A stretch of DNA of 64,000 bases from Tausonia pullulans (lineage: Eukaryota; Basidiomycota; Tremellomycetes; Cystofilobasidiales; Mrakiaceae). Below are positions 11,135-22,896 of this stretch, piece after piece. The stretch is taken from assembly GCA_951802195.1 (NCBI GenBank), contig OX637628.1, forward strand, positions 1,054,001 through 1,118,000. Direction: 5' to 3'. Below the pieces are notes generated by a model that saw only the letters and a program-made list of their open reading frames with translations, had not been told where the DNA came from and made no database searches. A program made the position numbers and the translations under genes. How positions within the stretch are numbered: the first letter of the stretch is position 1; every line of letters starts with the position of its first letter.

Positions 11135-13163
11135 ATGAGCGGCGAGAAATCGAAAACGCGTCGAGCTGCCGGGAAGGCAGGGAAGGGACATGTGAGAGCA
11201 TCGAGCTCATCGGTCTCAGATCGGTGAGTCACTCCACTCGTGTATCTCCATCTACACTGCGTCAAGAAGCATCAGTATAGAGGCTCCCCCGCAGTGATGG
11301 CCCTCAGAAACTGCTGGATAACAGTCGAAGACCGATTGCCTCCTGATTGCGTCAGTCTCGGTCTGGCGGCTGATCGTCTCTTCTCCTTACAGTCACAGAC
11401 GATGATGCACAGCAAGCGAGACTCGGCGCCTACCCTCTTCTCCATCCTGCGAGAGATGCCGCCATTCCCTCTGCAGGACGACATCCCAGAATCTTCAAGT
11501 AGGGAAGCTCCTTGTGACAAGTCGCGCCATAAGTATCGTTCGTCTGCGGCCGCTAGTCCCTGCTTGCAGCGCCCAGATCGCCTGATCCGAGAAGCCTTCT
11601 GTAGAATCTCTCAAGTCAGTCGATCGATATGAAGACATTCCACTCGACGTCGACGCGCTCATGCAGGATATTTTTGACTCGGGGCCGTCATCGACCAGCA
11701 AGCGACCTGTACCCTCCCCTCCCCGGCGCACCGATCAGTCCGATCTCATTGACTTCTTACACGCTGGCCCACCAACTTCACACCCTCCCGCTGTTTTCAG
11801 CGGCCCCTCCACGTCCCAGGCATCCTCGTCGACCTCCCGCAATGTCTTCTCCTTCTTCTCCATCAAGCGTCCGACGACTCTCTCCCGCGCTTCGTCGCGG
11901 TCCAGCCCGGCCGATCTAGTGCGCGTCCTTCCGCCACGGCCTTCAATGAGTGGTCCTCAGTTGGAACTGCGCGCGGGTCCCTCAGGAAAAGTTCCGACAG
12001 GATCCGTACTCGGCAGGTCAAGGACGAGGGAGGAAAATCAGCAGAGCGTGAAGGGGTGGGAAGCTTGGACCGAGGTATGTCCATCTTACATCGCCGCATT
12101 GTGCACCGCCAGGCCGAACCTTTCGTACCTTCCTTCTCAACAGTCCCTTAACGGGGTTGACCTCGGCCCGCCTCCAGAATTGTCGATGAGCTGCAAGGCA
12201 TCCAGAACACCGTCCTTCCAAAATCTCGTCGACGGGAACATCGTAGATCCCTCTTCACCAGCTTCCAGCTCGTTTCCTTCGCCTCTTCCGGCCCGTTCCG
12301 ACTCTATCTCCACCACATCTAGCGGTCCTAATTTCTTTCAGTTCGCTCTCACTCGCATCCCGACCACTTCCGGCTCGACCGCTCCCTCCTCGGCGCACTC
12401 TCTCCCCTTCTCGGACCTTCATGTGACTTCTCCCGCCGCGATCGTATCACCATTCGCTGGGCTTCGCTCGAGATTCGTCGCTCATCTCCCGAGGACGCTT
12501 CTTGACGAACTCTTCGCGACCCTCGCCCTCTTCCGGGACGCCTACCTCGCCAGCACTTGCCCTCAGCCCATTTGGTCGCCGACGTCGTCCATAGCCCCCT
12601 TAGAGCCCACCGCCACGAAGGAGCCCACCATCCCGACGTTTTGCCACCCGCTCGAAAGCGCCGACTCCAAAGAGCTCGCCTTCTTCCAGTCCGAGGTTGG
12701 CATCGCTGTCCTCTCAAGCGAGAAACAGACTGACATCCTCTCTCTGTCTCTCCCTCAGCTCCGCTCTATCTGCAAAGAGATCGAGGAGCTCATCCCGCCT
12801 TTCGGCCACATCCTGCGCCAAGGTTGCATTGGCGGGTACGGGCCCCTCAGTTCTGAGCGCCGCGGCTGGGGGCTTGCAAGCGGCGAGCACCTCTCAGACG
12901 GGACGTGGTGGTGCGAACGGCTGCGCAGGGATTTAAAGGCGGGTCTATTGATAAGCGCTGATCGCGGGAGGGATCTCCTTCGGTCGAGCACGGATGATGC
13001 TGTTAGCGGTAGGGTTGGCAGGGTAACGACCTGGTCGGCGTGGGGCGATCGCAGCGAGGAGGTCTTCGGTGGAGAGAGCGAAGAGAGCAGGGCGCTGAGG
13101 GAGGAGGGTAGAAGGCGCAATGAGGCCTGGAAGGCTGGCCTTGGAGTTCAAAGTGTCACGTAG
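11135..13163 (+). CDS. Hypothetical protein, Ser/Pro-rich N-terminal half
   Basis: I do not recognise this protein. A plausible first exon is 11135-11223 (MSGEKSKTRRAAGKAGKGHV..., donor GTGAGT). The next exons are uncertain; one good reading is LFSILREMPPFPLQDDIPES near 11430-11500, joined over an intron to RYEDIPLDVDALMQDIF from about 11615. From there one long frame runs to 13163, interrupted by a 69-nt intron at 12075-12143 that is a multiple of three and free of stops. The N-terminal half is rich in Ser and Pro. The C-terminal part looks folded and alpha-helical (LPRTLLDELFATLALFRDAY, LPQLRSICKEIEELIPPFGH). It ends 221 bp from the convergent ARO1 3' end. Confidence 0.55.
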
Positions 13164-13384
13164 CTTCGTTGAGCTCACCAGTGTGTCTGTACTTTTATCT
13201 TCTTCGTCTTTCTTCTTTTTTTCTTCCTCCACCCACGCTTTAGCTCCCTGGTTCGTTCTCTCGCTTATTCGCAAAAGCTTTCGATTGACGATGCCACAGA
13301 TCCCAACACGACATTTATTTACATTCGAGTATTTTCCCTTCCTCCCTCAGCGTCCCTTGAGGTTCCTAAGACCTTCCTTCCAGC

Positions 13385-16300
13385 TTACTGTTGTGAGTAC
13401 TTCTCCCAGACAGCCTTCTCCATGCCCATCTTCGGGGCCTTGAGACCCGTCCAAAACTCGAAGGCGTAGAAGCCCTGAACAAGGAGCGCCGAAACACCGG
13501 GGACAGCGTTCCAACCCTCCTTGCGCTGAGCAAGCTCGAGAAGGGGGGTCGGGAACGGCTTGTATGCCATGTCGACAACAACCCCGCCCTTCGCCGCGGA
13601 GAGAAGGGCCTCGGGGAGGTGAATGGCCTCGGTGGCAGCAGCGTCGAGCGTCGTCGCCTGGCCCGGGATGGTGCCGACGACAACGGTGGGGGCCTCGGCA
13701 GGGAAAGTCTCGAGTGAATCAACAACAACGATGTTGTACTCTCTGGGGAAGGCGGCGACGAGCTTATCGGCCGAGGCCCGGGTCCTGTTGAAGACGTAGA
13801 TTGTGTTAAGGCCAAGCTGGTGGAGCGCATAGATCGCCGCACGAGCGGTGCCGCCGGCGCCCAGGACGAGACCTGTCGTCAAAGTTGTGAGGGAAGCCGC
13901 CGGCGGGAGCTTGGAACGAGCGAGATCGCGGATGGCGAGCCAATCCGTGTTCTCACCCCGGAGCGAGCGCGAGCCGTCCGCCCGGATGTCCGGGATTATC
14001 GTGTTGACGGCGCCGACGATGCGGGCATGCTCTGAGACCTCGTCGAGATGGGGCATCACGTCGAGCTTGAGCGGGATAGTTGCATTCGCACCGCCGAAGT
14101 CCGGCGAGGCGAAGAGCGCGCGGACAGACTCGTCAATGATGGCCGTCTCGTGGAGGTGGTACGAATGCGGAAGGCCGAGAAGCTCGAAACCAGTGTTATG
14201 GAGCGTCGGCGAGGGCGAGTGAGCGATGGGCGAGCCGAGGAGGTAGAACTTCTTGGCCTGAATCTCGCCGATGAGAGCACGCGTCCGTTGGATCTCGGCG
14301 AACGACATCTGACCCGGTGCCGCCCTGACGGGGAGGAGCGGGTGGGTGATCGGACTCAGGACGGTGTTAAGGACGCGCGAGAGCTGACCAGCCTGGCCCA
14401 TGTTGATCGCAAGCAGAGGCGGGTTGGACTCCATGGCTTCGAATTTGTGAACGAAAGTCCGGAGGGCAAAGTTGTCCTCGAGGACATTGGCCTTGCCAAC
14501 GAGTTTGACGACGTCGCCGAACTCAGCGGCGAGCTTCGACTTGGTCGCGACCTCCTCGCCGTCCCAGCGCATCTCGCCAGACCAGTTGTGCCATGAGGCA
14601 ATGACATGCGACCGGCGCTTACGCTCAGCGAACGCCCGAAGCTTGCTCCCGTCACCCTTGACCTCGAGGTCGATGTATTCGCATCCGGACCGGATGGCGA
14701 GGTCGAGAAGCGCGAAGTATTCGGCCTCAGCATCATCCGGGAACATGCCGCCTTGAGCGTGGGTCCGGACGGCGAAGACAATCGGGAGAGCTGAGTGCTG
14801 GCGGAGGCTCGCGAGCTGGAGTGCGACATACTCCTGAGAAGGGACCTTAGGCACGGTGACCGTTTGGTGGTCCTCTGAGAGGAGGTCAACGCGGAGTTCA
14901 ATCGCGTCGGCGCCGACAGTGATGGCGTCGAGGAACGGCAGGCACGGCGTGAGCTCCGGGAAGGTGAGCGAGAGGAAGGTTGACCGGTTGGGCGCCTTGA
15001 GGTTCACGGGCCGGTTGAGGTCCTCGCCCGTGATGAAGCGGAAGAAGCGAGCGACCTCGGATCGGTCCGTCTGGGCGTTGACCGACGGGTACGGGGTCGG
15101 AATCGGGTGATGCTGGAGGTGGGTATGGTTGAAGTAGCTGTACGTCGAGCATTCGAGGAACCACGGCGCCCGGCGGTGGTAGACGTCAATGTTCGGTTCG
15201 CCGTAGGAGGGACGGTCGCTCCTGTCGAGGAAAGCCATCAATTCCTCCACGGGCCGCTCGACGTAGACTATGGGTCCGCGCTTCTTGCTGTACGCCTTGA
15301 GCGCTTCGCGGTTCTCCTCAACCTCGACGACACCGCCGCCGAGAGAGATTATGTGGCCCTTGCCGTGCCTCTCAATTAGCGTGTTGAGGACCCGGGTTTC
15401 AGCCTTGCGGAAGGCAGGCCAGCCATTGGAGGCGACAAAGTCTCCGAGCGACTGGCCATCAAGCTCGTTCGTAAGGAAGACATCGGCGTCGATGAGGTCC
15501 CAGCCGAGTGCACGGGCAGCAACCTCGCCGACCCAGGTCTTGCCAGCGCCGCGCATACCAATGAGGAAGATGGACGCGTCGCGGTCCTGAGAGGCGGATG
15601 GGTTGAAGTCGGCGGCGAGCGAAGCCGAGGTAGAAGCATGCGAGGCGGAGGCCGACGTGTCGATACCGTGGACCTTGATGCCGATCTGGAAGGAGAAGGA
15701 GATGTCAGGAGCCTGGACTAAATACGCAAAACAGAGTCAGGCGCACCTTGTTCTCGACGTCGTCCCACCAGTTGGGCCACGTCTTCTCGACGCAACGGCG
15801 CTCCTCGATTGTTGTCTCGGCCGCGACGGTAGCGAGAACGGAGAAGGCCATGGCGACACGGTGGTCATCATAGCAGTGGACGTGGACGCCCTTGGCAAGG
15901 CTCTCAATCTTGGCTCCATGGATAATGATGCCGTCGTCGAACTCGTCGGTCTCGACGCCGAACTTCTCTGCGGTGGACGGCGGGATGCGGAGGAGGGGTC
16001 AGTCGCTAGCCGCGCGCCAGATCCAGCACACGTGAGGGAGGAACGTACTGAGCTGGTCGCGCATGCCCTTGATGCGGTTGCATTCCTTGACACGCTGGTT
16101 AGCGATGCCGTAGATTCGAGAGACACCCGCGCCAATACTGTCGCTCTCGTTATTGGGAGCCGGCTGAGTGGCGACGGCGGCGAGGACGGAGGCCGTGAGG
16201 AAAGCGTCGGTCATTGTCTCCATGTCAATCTCGGCAAGCGCCCGCAGCTGGCCGATAGGCGGGCCCGTGACTGTGGTCTCGTTCTCCGTTTGGTTAACTT

Positions 16301-18807
16301 TGCAGCCCATCTTCGCGAGGACATTGACGGCGAAGCCAGCATCGCCCTGGAGAGAGGACGAGCCGATGTTCTCAACGGTGCAGGTTGTGCCCGTGATAGC
16401 GGCGATCGCGAGCGGGTAGGTAGCACTCGAAGCGTCCGACTCGACGGCGTAGGAGGGCGGGTTGACGTACGTGCCGCGAGGGATACGGTAGACGTCAAGG
16501 AGCTTGCCCGTCGCCGGGTCGACGTCCCGGGTAGCCTTGATGCCAAAGGTGGCCATCATGGAGAGCGTCATGTCGATGTACGGCTGGGAGATAACGGCTC
16601 CGCCAGTGAGCTCAAGGACAATCGGCTCTGAGGCATAGGGCGCGCAGAGGAGGATTGACGAGACGTATTGGCTCGAAACGGAGGCGGCGAGCTGGATGTG
16701 CCCACCGCGGAAGCCGTCCGAAGCGATCTTGAGCGGGAGGCAACCCTTACCCTCAACATATTCGATCGAGGTACCGTTGGCGGTGAGAGCGTCGACGAGG
16801 GGCGCAATGGGTCGAAGCTTCATATACGAGTTGCCCGTAAGGATAGTCTCGGTCGGGGTGGAGCCCGAGCGGACGAGCGCGCAGACTGAGGTGAGGAAGC
16901 GGGCGGCCGTGCCGGCGTTGCCGATGTAGATTTCCTTGCCGGCAGCGGGGGAGGCAAGGAAGCCTTCGCCGCCATTGACGACAAGGGTCTCTCCTCCGTC
17001 CTCCCACGAGAAGTTAGCGCCCTTGAGGTCGACGAGGGCGCCCATCATGACGGCGGTGTCATCCGAGTGGAGGAGGTTCTTTAGCCTGCAGGTGCCGCTC
17101 GCGAGCGCCGCAAGGACGAGCGCGCGGTTCGAGATGGACTTGGACCCGGGGGTCGCCATCCGAACGGGCGTTTTGGAGGGAATGCCGCTCTCGACGTAGA
17201 TGGCGTCGGCGAGCGTCTTGCGGATGACCTCATCTCGGACGATCGAGGCCCGCTCCTCGAGCGTGTGGCCAATCCGATCGAGAAGGACGATCTTCTTTTC
17301 GTCGCCCGAGTTCTTCTTGTCGATCCGCATGATGTCGAGCAGTCGGTCGGTTGTAAGTTGGCTCGCCTGGGGAAGCTTGGCGATGCGCGGGTCCGAGAGC
17401 GAGACGGGGAGACCATATGCCTTGAGGGCACGCTTGAGCCGGCCGACGGCGACCTGGCTGAGGTGGCCGAGCTGGCGGGCGACCTCAGCCTCGAGAAGAA
17501 TGCCGACGGCGACGCACTCGCCGTGGAGAATCGAGGGCGTGACGACGGCTTCGATGGCGTGGCCAATTGTGTGGCCAAAGTTGACGAGGTTACGGAGGCC
17601 GGTCTCGCGCTCGTCGATGGTGACAATGTGAGCTTTAACATGGATGGACCCCGAGACGACCGAGAGCAGGAGCTCCTGGGCCTCAGACCGTGTCGCCTTG
17701 GTCCGGCCAGCGAATGTCGCCTTGGTCACGCCGGACGAGACGGCGGAGATGATCTCGGACGAGCGCGACTCGAGCTTGGAGAAGTCGTCCTCGTTCCAGA
17801 TGGCGGCGGTCTTGACGACCTCGGCCATGCCGTTTGAGAACTCACGCGAGGGCAGCGTCTCGAGGAATGCCAGGTCGATGAAGATGAAACTAGGCTGCCA
17901 GAAGGCGCCGATGAGGTTCTTGCCATGGCGGGTGTCGATGGCGGTCTTGCCGCCGACGGCCGAATCGACCATGGCGAGGAGAGTCGTCGGGACCTGACAG
18001 AAGCGGATGCCGCGCATGCTAAAGGAGAAGAGAAGCGCCCAGACACGGTGGTCAGCGAAAGAGGGAGGAGCTATGAGGAGACCCAACCATGAAAAGCGAG
18101 CGCAGACGCTCATCGCCGAAAGTGACCCGGCATCAAGAGCGAGCAAACTCTGTTCTCTTCCGGAGGAATCTGTCGTGTTGACAGGTTCAGAGAAGTCTCG
18201 TCCCCCGGCAAGCCAGGGAGCGAGAGTTCCAAAAGTCACGAGTCTAACAGGTCCGTCCGTCGGATGCCTCCGCACGCCTATGCTCTCTTTCCCTCTGCAC
18301 GTACTCACAAGGTCGCCGCGACGAAGCCAGCAAGGTCACCAATGACGCCTCCTCCGAGCGCGAGAATGACGGTGTCCCTCGTGCACCTCTCCTCCAAGAG
18401 CCAGTCCTCAAGCTCGGCCTTAACCTCACGGCTTTTCGCGCCTTCGCCAGGCGGGACCTGATACGTTAGGATGCGGGCCTTCTTCTTCGAGGAAACCACC
18501 TGTTGGTGATCGAGGGCATCTTCGAACGCGTGCTGGAGGTCCGGGAGGAAAAGCGGGCCAACGTTGGTGTCGGTGATGATGGCGTACGCCGAGGCTGGGA
18601 GGTCCGAGAGGACCGTCTTAACGATGTGCGGGAGGAGGTGGAAGCCGCAGTGAATCGTATCTTTGTGAAGGATGCTGAAAGAATGGAGAGACAGGCGTCA
18701 GAAGAAGGGCAAAGGACGGCAGTTAGGATGTGTGCGAAGAAGAGAGAAGACACGTACGAGACCTTGAAGACATCAGCAGCCTCTTCGGCCGAAGACGCGC
18801 TCGACAT
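13385..18807 (-). CDS. ARO1: Pentafunctional AROM polypeptide (shikimate pathway)
   Basis: This one cytosolic chain catalyses steps 2-6 of the shikimate pathway, from DAHP to EPSP, supplying chorismate for aromatic amino acids. Five exons (18807-18758, 18674-18309, 18018-16049, 15967-15747, 15685-13385) sum to 4908 nt, or 1635 residues, close to the usual fungal size. The domains occur in standard order. Dehydroquinate synthase has [18 protein letters not shown], then [23 protein letters not shown] synthase has [20 protein letters not shown] and [17 protein letters not shown]. Shikimate kinase has the P-loop [12 protein letters not shown]. Type I dehydroquinase follows with [17 protein letters not shown], and shikimate dehydrogenase with [16 protein letters not shown] and [16 protein letters not shown]. 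Intron 2 is 290 nt, the rest 61-83 nt. All five domains look intact. Confidence 0.97.
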
Positions 18808-19431
18808 GACGAGAAAGGGATGGGCTCGCGGACCGGCTGCAGGGTCAAAGGGAGCAAGAAGTCAGTTGGTACTCGACGGCGGGGGGCTGGACAAATTGAG
18901 GTGCAAGGGATAAGGCATGCACAGGGAGCGCGAGACGAAGGGGGTTCTGGTAGTAGAGAAGGGGGGTTAGGAGAAGGGGGAAGTGATGTTCGTTGGAGAG
19001 AGCAGTCGACAGCACAGCTCGAGTCATCGTGCCTTCACTTTGACCTTTCCTCGAATTCCTTGAGGCCCATGCGGCACATTGTCTTGCATCGACAGCTTGG
19101 TAGAGAACTCCTTACTGGTATGATGCGAAATGCTGCGAGATATCACTTTTCTCGAATCCTCCGTACCCGCTGGACGGGGCACATCTCGTAACAGCAAACG
19201 CGGAGACGTGCTGCAAAGCCCGAGGGACCTAGGTACATGTACATGCCATCACGCGTAACGAGGGGAGATAAAGCCAAGCTTTTATGCGGGAAGTCCCGCA
19301 GAGGTGAGAGAAAGTCCGCCCTCCCCTGACGAACAAAGTACACCAAAGAAGAGAGGAGAGAGAGCATCTAAACTGCCACCGCCATCACCGCCACCGTCCG
19401 TCAGCCAACAGAGATCGTCTTTGCCTTCTAC
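18808..19431. promoter_or_regulatory. ARO1 upstream region with a Gcn4-like half site; NOP15 3' side
   Basis: This is a 624-bp spacer. On the ARO1 strand the sequence ATGACTCG occurs with its core at 19021-19026, about 215 bp upstream of the ARO1 ATG. TGACTC is the core of the Gcn4/Cpc1 site that drives amino-acid genes in fungi. One 6-bp match is weak evidence. Nothing else is recognised. Confidence 0.3.
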
Positions 19432-20782
19432 TTAGGCGCTCGTCGGGGCCGACTGGATGGAAGAGTCGAGCATGTAAGCGGCCAATCAAGGATGTGATAG
19501 AGAGAATGCAAGACACACGTAAGCAGCCTTGCCGATATCGTACTCGATGCCAAGCTCCTTGAGCTTAGCCTGCTTCGCCTCCTGCCGTTTGAGGAGCTTG
19601 GCCTCAGCCTTCTGCTGTTGAGACCGGTTCCGAGGCTGAGAAGTGGTGCAGCAGAGGTGTCAGTTGAGTGCTATCGTAAGAATATACAGACAAGAACGCA
19701 CCTGCTCAAGCTTGGCCCGCTCAAGCCGAACCGAAGGAACCTTGCGCCACGTGCGGTTGGCACCGACCCAGAGAGAAGCGTGAACCTCCTCGTTGGGGAT
19801 GATCTGGCAAGTATGAAGGGAAGTGGAGGAGTCCAGCAAGATCAAAGTCAGTCGCTAGCTCGCGGCCGCTCACAATTCGCTCGGTCCATTATTCGCAGAT
19901 CAGACGCACCTTGCATCGAAGGATGTGGCCAAGGAGTAGGTAGTTGTCCATCGTCTCAGCGACAATCTTGGCGACGGAGAGGGAAGACATCAGGATGAAG
20001 GCGTAGTGCTTCGATTTGCCGGTCTGAGGGGAGAGAGAAGTGCAGATCCTGTTAGTATCTACCCATAAGGAGACTAGGAATCCAATCTTCCTCTGGTCTC
20101 TTGCCCAATGACGAGCTTCGGGGTCGACAATGCCAGAACAGAGGATAGGCAGCTCGCATCCGGGGCTCACCTTCTTGTTCCTCGCGAGCCGGACCTTTTC
20201 AACGTCTCCGAACTGCTCAAAGTACGACTTCATCTGCTTCTCGTAGAAACCATGGGGGACCCGACCGAGGTAAAGGACGCCCTTCTCCGTGCCAGCGACT
20301 TTCTTGGCCCGGGCGAGCTTGCGAGCAACCGAGGCGTCGTCCTTCGCGACCGTCGGGAGCGAGCCGACGTCGACCGGGTTGGTGTCGACCTCGACGTCCG
20401 AGTCGTCATCGTCGTCGTCAGATGAGTCGGCCTCCTCGTCGTCCTCCGAGGTTGAGTGGTAGCCGGAGAGGATGGGCTCTGAGGCAGGGACAGAGGCGGC
20501 AGCAGCAGCTGGAGCAACCTTCTTGGAGGCTTTGGGCGACTTGGACGACGAAGCCACAGGGGCGTCCTCGGCCGACTTGCGCTTCTTGCCAGCGGCAACA
20601 TTCGGCGTCGGAGCAGGAGCAGAGGCAGCAGCAGAGGTCTCCTCATCGGCGTCAGCCTTCTTCTTTGAGAGTGGCTTGGGGGCAGCCTGGACGCGCTTCG
20701 ACCAAGGCTTGCTCGGAGTGGCCGTGGCGGACGTCGACGACTTCTTCTTGCCCTTAATGTTCGGGTTGGAGTTGATGGCCAT
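19432..20782 (-). CDS. NOP15: NOP15/NIFK-like nucleolar RRM protein, 60S ribosome biogenesis
   Basis: NOP15 (NIFK in animals) is a nucleolar RNA-binding protein needed for pre-60S maturation. The protein opens MAINSNPNIKGKKK (ATG at 20782). A Lys/Ala/Ser-rich, acid-patched leader follows, with NLS-like KKRK and a DSSDDDDDDSDVEVD run. One RRM then follows: GVLYLGRVPHGFYEKQMKSY contains RNP2, and TGKSKHYAFILMSSLSVAKI contains RNP1. It continues IVAETMDNYLLLGHILRCKV and IIPNEEVHASLWVGANRTWR, the signature extension of the NOP15/NIFK family, and a basic C-terminal helix. A last intron ends at about 19453 and leaves a short final exon coding SAPTSA plus stop. Canonical RNP1 reads K/R-G-F/Y-A-F-I; here HYAFILM departs slightly. 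The gene is divergent from HPM1. Confidence 0.88.
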
Positions 20783-21324
20783 GGCTAAAAAGGAGGGTGA
20801 GAGGGGAGAGTAAAGTGAGGAGTTGGGTGGTTGGTGGAGGGGAAGCAGGAACGCGAAAGGGAAGGCAGGAAACGCAGGGAGCAGGCCCATGCGGGCCACC
20901 AAAAACTCATCCAGCAGGAAAGACGCGCCGTTTTGACAGCAGGTGCGTGTAACAAGCGATGGATTATCGCTGCTCTTTGCCAGGTCTTTGCAAAGAGGGC
21001 AATGCTATCTCATCTTTATGGCACAAGATTTAGAATTGCTTGAAGGTGCCGCCGGGTCATTGATGGGCGCCATGGTTCCTTCGTTGCCCTGTTACATGCA
21101 AGTCAGACTCTTACGCAAATTTCAGTTCATACAAGAACTCGATATCTAGTCACTTTGAAAGCAACTATGAATTGCGATGGAAGCGGCGTCAGACCAGCAT
21201 GTGCCACCCGCTTGTGAACTTCGCAAAGATGAGCTCGACGCGTCTTTCTCCTATGTAGAAGCGCCCTGACCCTTTCGCCCTGTTTCTTCTGTCTTGACAC
21301 CAAACCACCACCAACTTTTCGCCC
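20783..21324. promoter_or_regulatory. Divergent promoter region NOP15 / HPM1
   Basis: This 542-bp spacer lies between two divergent genes that both act in ribosome biogenesis or function: NOP15 in 60S assembly, HPM1 methylating ribosomal protein Rpl3 in yeast. Shared control is plausible (inference). I see no site I would name. Confidence 0.4.
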
Positions 21325-22713
21325 ATGTTCAAGTTCGACTTTGATCTTGACGCCGACGTCCGTACAGAGTAGACTGTCTCTTCAATCCTTGCAATTGACG
21401 TGCCTTCTCCTCTTTGGCGCACCCTCAGGACGAACCGTCGACGACGACGCCCACCGTCCTAACCTCCATCAAACCCGAGGAGAGCGCCGAAGTCTCTGAG
21501 GTAGAGGAGATCCCTCAGGCGCCGCTCATTGAGCACTCCCTCGTGAATCTTGTGCGTGCTGTCCGGCCTTGTTGCTCACGTCAACAACGCGTGCGCTGTA
21601 TCGGCTAGGTCCAACTAATACTTGGAGCTCTCACTAGCTGTCGCACCTTCCTCCTCACCTCTCCCACTCTCCCTTATACTTTGCCTCTGCCCCGAACCCA
21701 ATTGCTCGCCGAGACCTCTTCGACGCCCGTTTCCAGCGCGCGGTCAAGGACGCGACCGAGGACGAGGAGGACGAGTCCCACTGGGGACCCGAGACAGATC
21801 TCGTCAAAGGCGTCTACGAGGGTGGGTTGAAGACGTGGGAGTGCGCAGGCGATCTCGTTGGCGTGCTGGCGGAAGAAGGAGGGGACGTGGAGGGGCAGAC
21901 TGTGTACGAAGTGAGTTTCGGGCTTTCGGTGTTGCGCGACGACCTTCTTCACCCCCCCTCTATCACTCTATACTGACAAGCCCTCCCCCCCCCCCGCTCC
22001 CCCCCTTCCCTTGGCAGATCGGATGCGGCACGGCCATTCCAACCGTCTCGCTGATCTCCAAGCTGCTTGAGCGCCCTGAGATGGCAGCGGACCGGAAGCC
22101 GACGCATTTCTACCTCCTCGATTACAACGCCCTTGTCCTCCAGCTTGTCACGCTCCCGAACATTCTCCTTGCCTTCCGGCACCTCGTCTTCCCGCCTTCT
22201 ACCACCAACGATGCAGAGGCCGTCGGTCCTTCCTCTGAAGCGCACCGGTCCCCGCCAAAGGACGACGACGATGAAGACGACCTCCCGACGGACACCTCCC
22301 TCCCTGTCCCCCAAGCTGTCCAGGACCGCTTCATCGCCCTCCTCGCATCGCACCAGATCCATCTCCACTTCTACTCCGGCGCATGGTCACATGCACTCGC
22401 GCTGGCGGGCACGCCAGAGCAGCTCCCGAAGGCGGACCTTATCCTCACGAGCGAGACGATCTACCAGGCGTCGTCTGTCCCGACGCTGCTTGCTCTTCTC
22501 CGGGCGCTTTCGTTCAAGAAGGAGGAGGACGAAACGGAAAGGACGACAAGGATCCTCGTGGCAGCCAAGGTGCTGTACTTCGGTCTTGAGGGGGGAGGCG
22601 TCGAGGCATTCCTCGGAGCTGTGAGGCAGCATCAGGGATGGGGAAAGGAGGTTTGGCGCAGTGGGATGGGCGCTGGCGTTGGGAGGTGGGTTGGTGAGGT
22701 TGGGTGGCATTGA
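21325..22713 (+). CDS. HPM1: Histidine protein methyltransferase 1 (METTL18/HPM1 family)
   Basis: This is an S-adenosylmethionine-dependent seven-beta-strand methyltransferase; yeast Hpm1 and human METTL18 methylate a histidine of ribosomal protein L3. Four exons (21325-21357, 21429-21551, 21638-21910, 22018-22713) give 374 residues. The start MFKFDFDLDAD matches the Phe/Asp-rich N-terminus of the family. Visible motifs are ISH-like LSHLPPHLSHSPLYF, VYEGGLKTWECAGDLVGVL, motif I VYEIGCGTAIPTVSLIS, the acidic SAM-contact strand FYLLDYNALVLQLVTLPNI, and [20 protein letters not shown]. Near the end, VAAKVLYFGLEGGGVEAFL is the hallmark of METTL18. An acidic insert (DDDDEDD) sits mid-domain. The third intron contains a C-homopolymer run at about 21981-22012. 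Confidence 0.9.
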
Positions 22714-22896
22714 ATCATGCCTACTTAGCTCAAGCAAAGCAAGTCATCCTTGGATAGGTCAATCGGAGGCACAGCAAGACGCAGCGCACAGGTATATGAA
22801 AGACCGAAAAGAGGTATACAAGCAGATCTGCAAAGTCCCTGAGAGCTGGAAAAAGCAGAAGAAAACAGATAAAAACGGTCGTCAAATCTAAGCCTA

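Noticed and set aside
18019-18308. Frame extending upstream through the region before MRGIRF in ARO1
   Set aside because: This is intron 2: the true exon ends ACC-TT at a GTGAGT donor, and the AROM motif AATFMRG is restored only by splicing. Retaining the intron gives an immediate stop.
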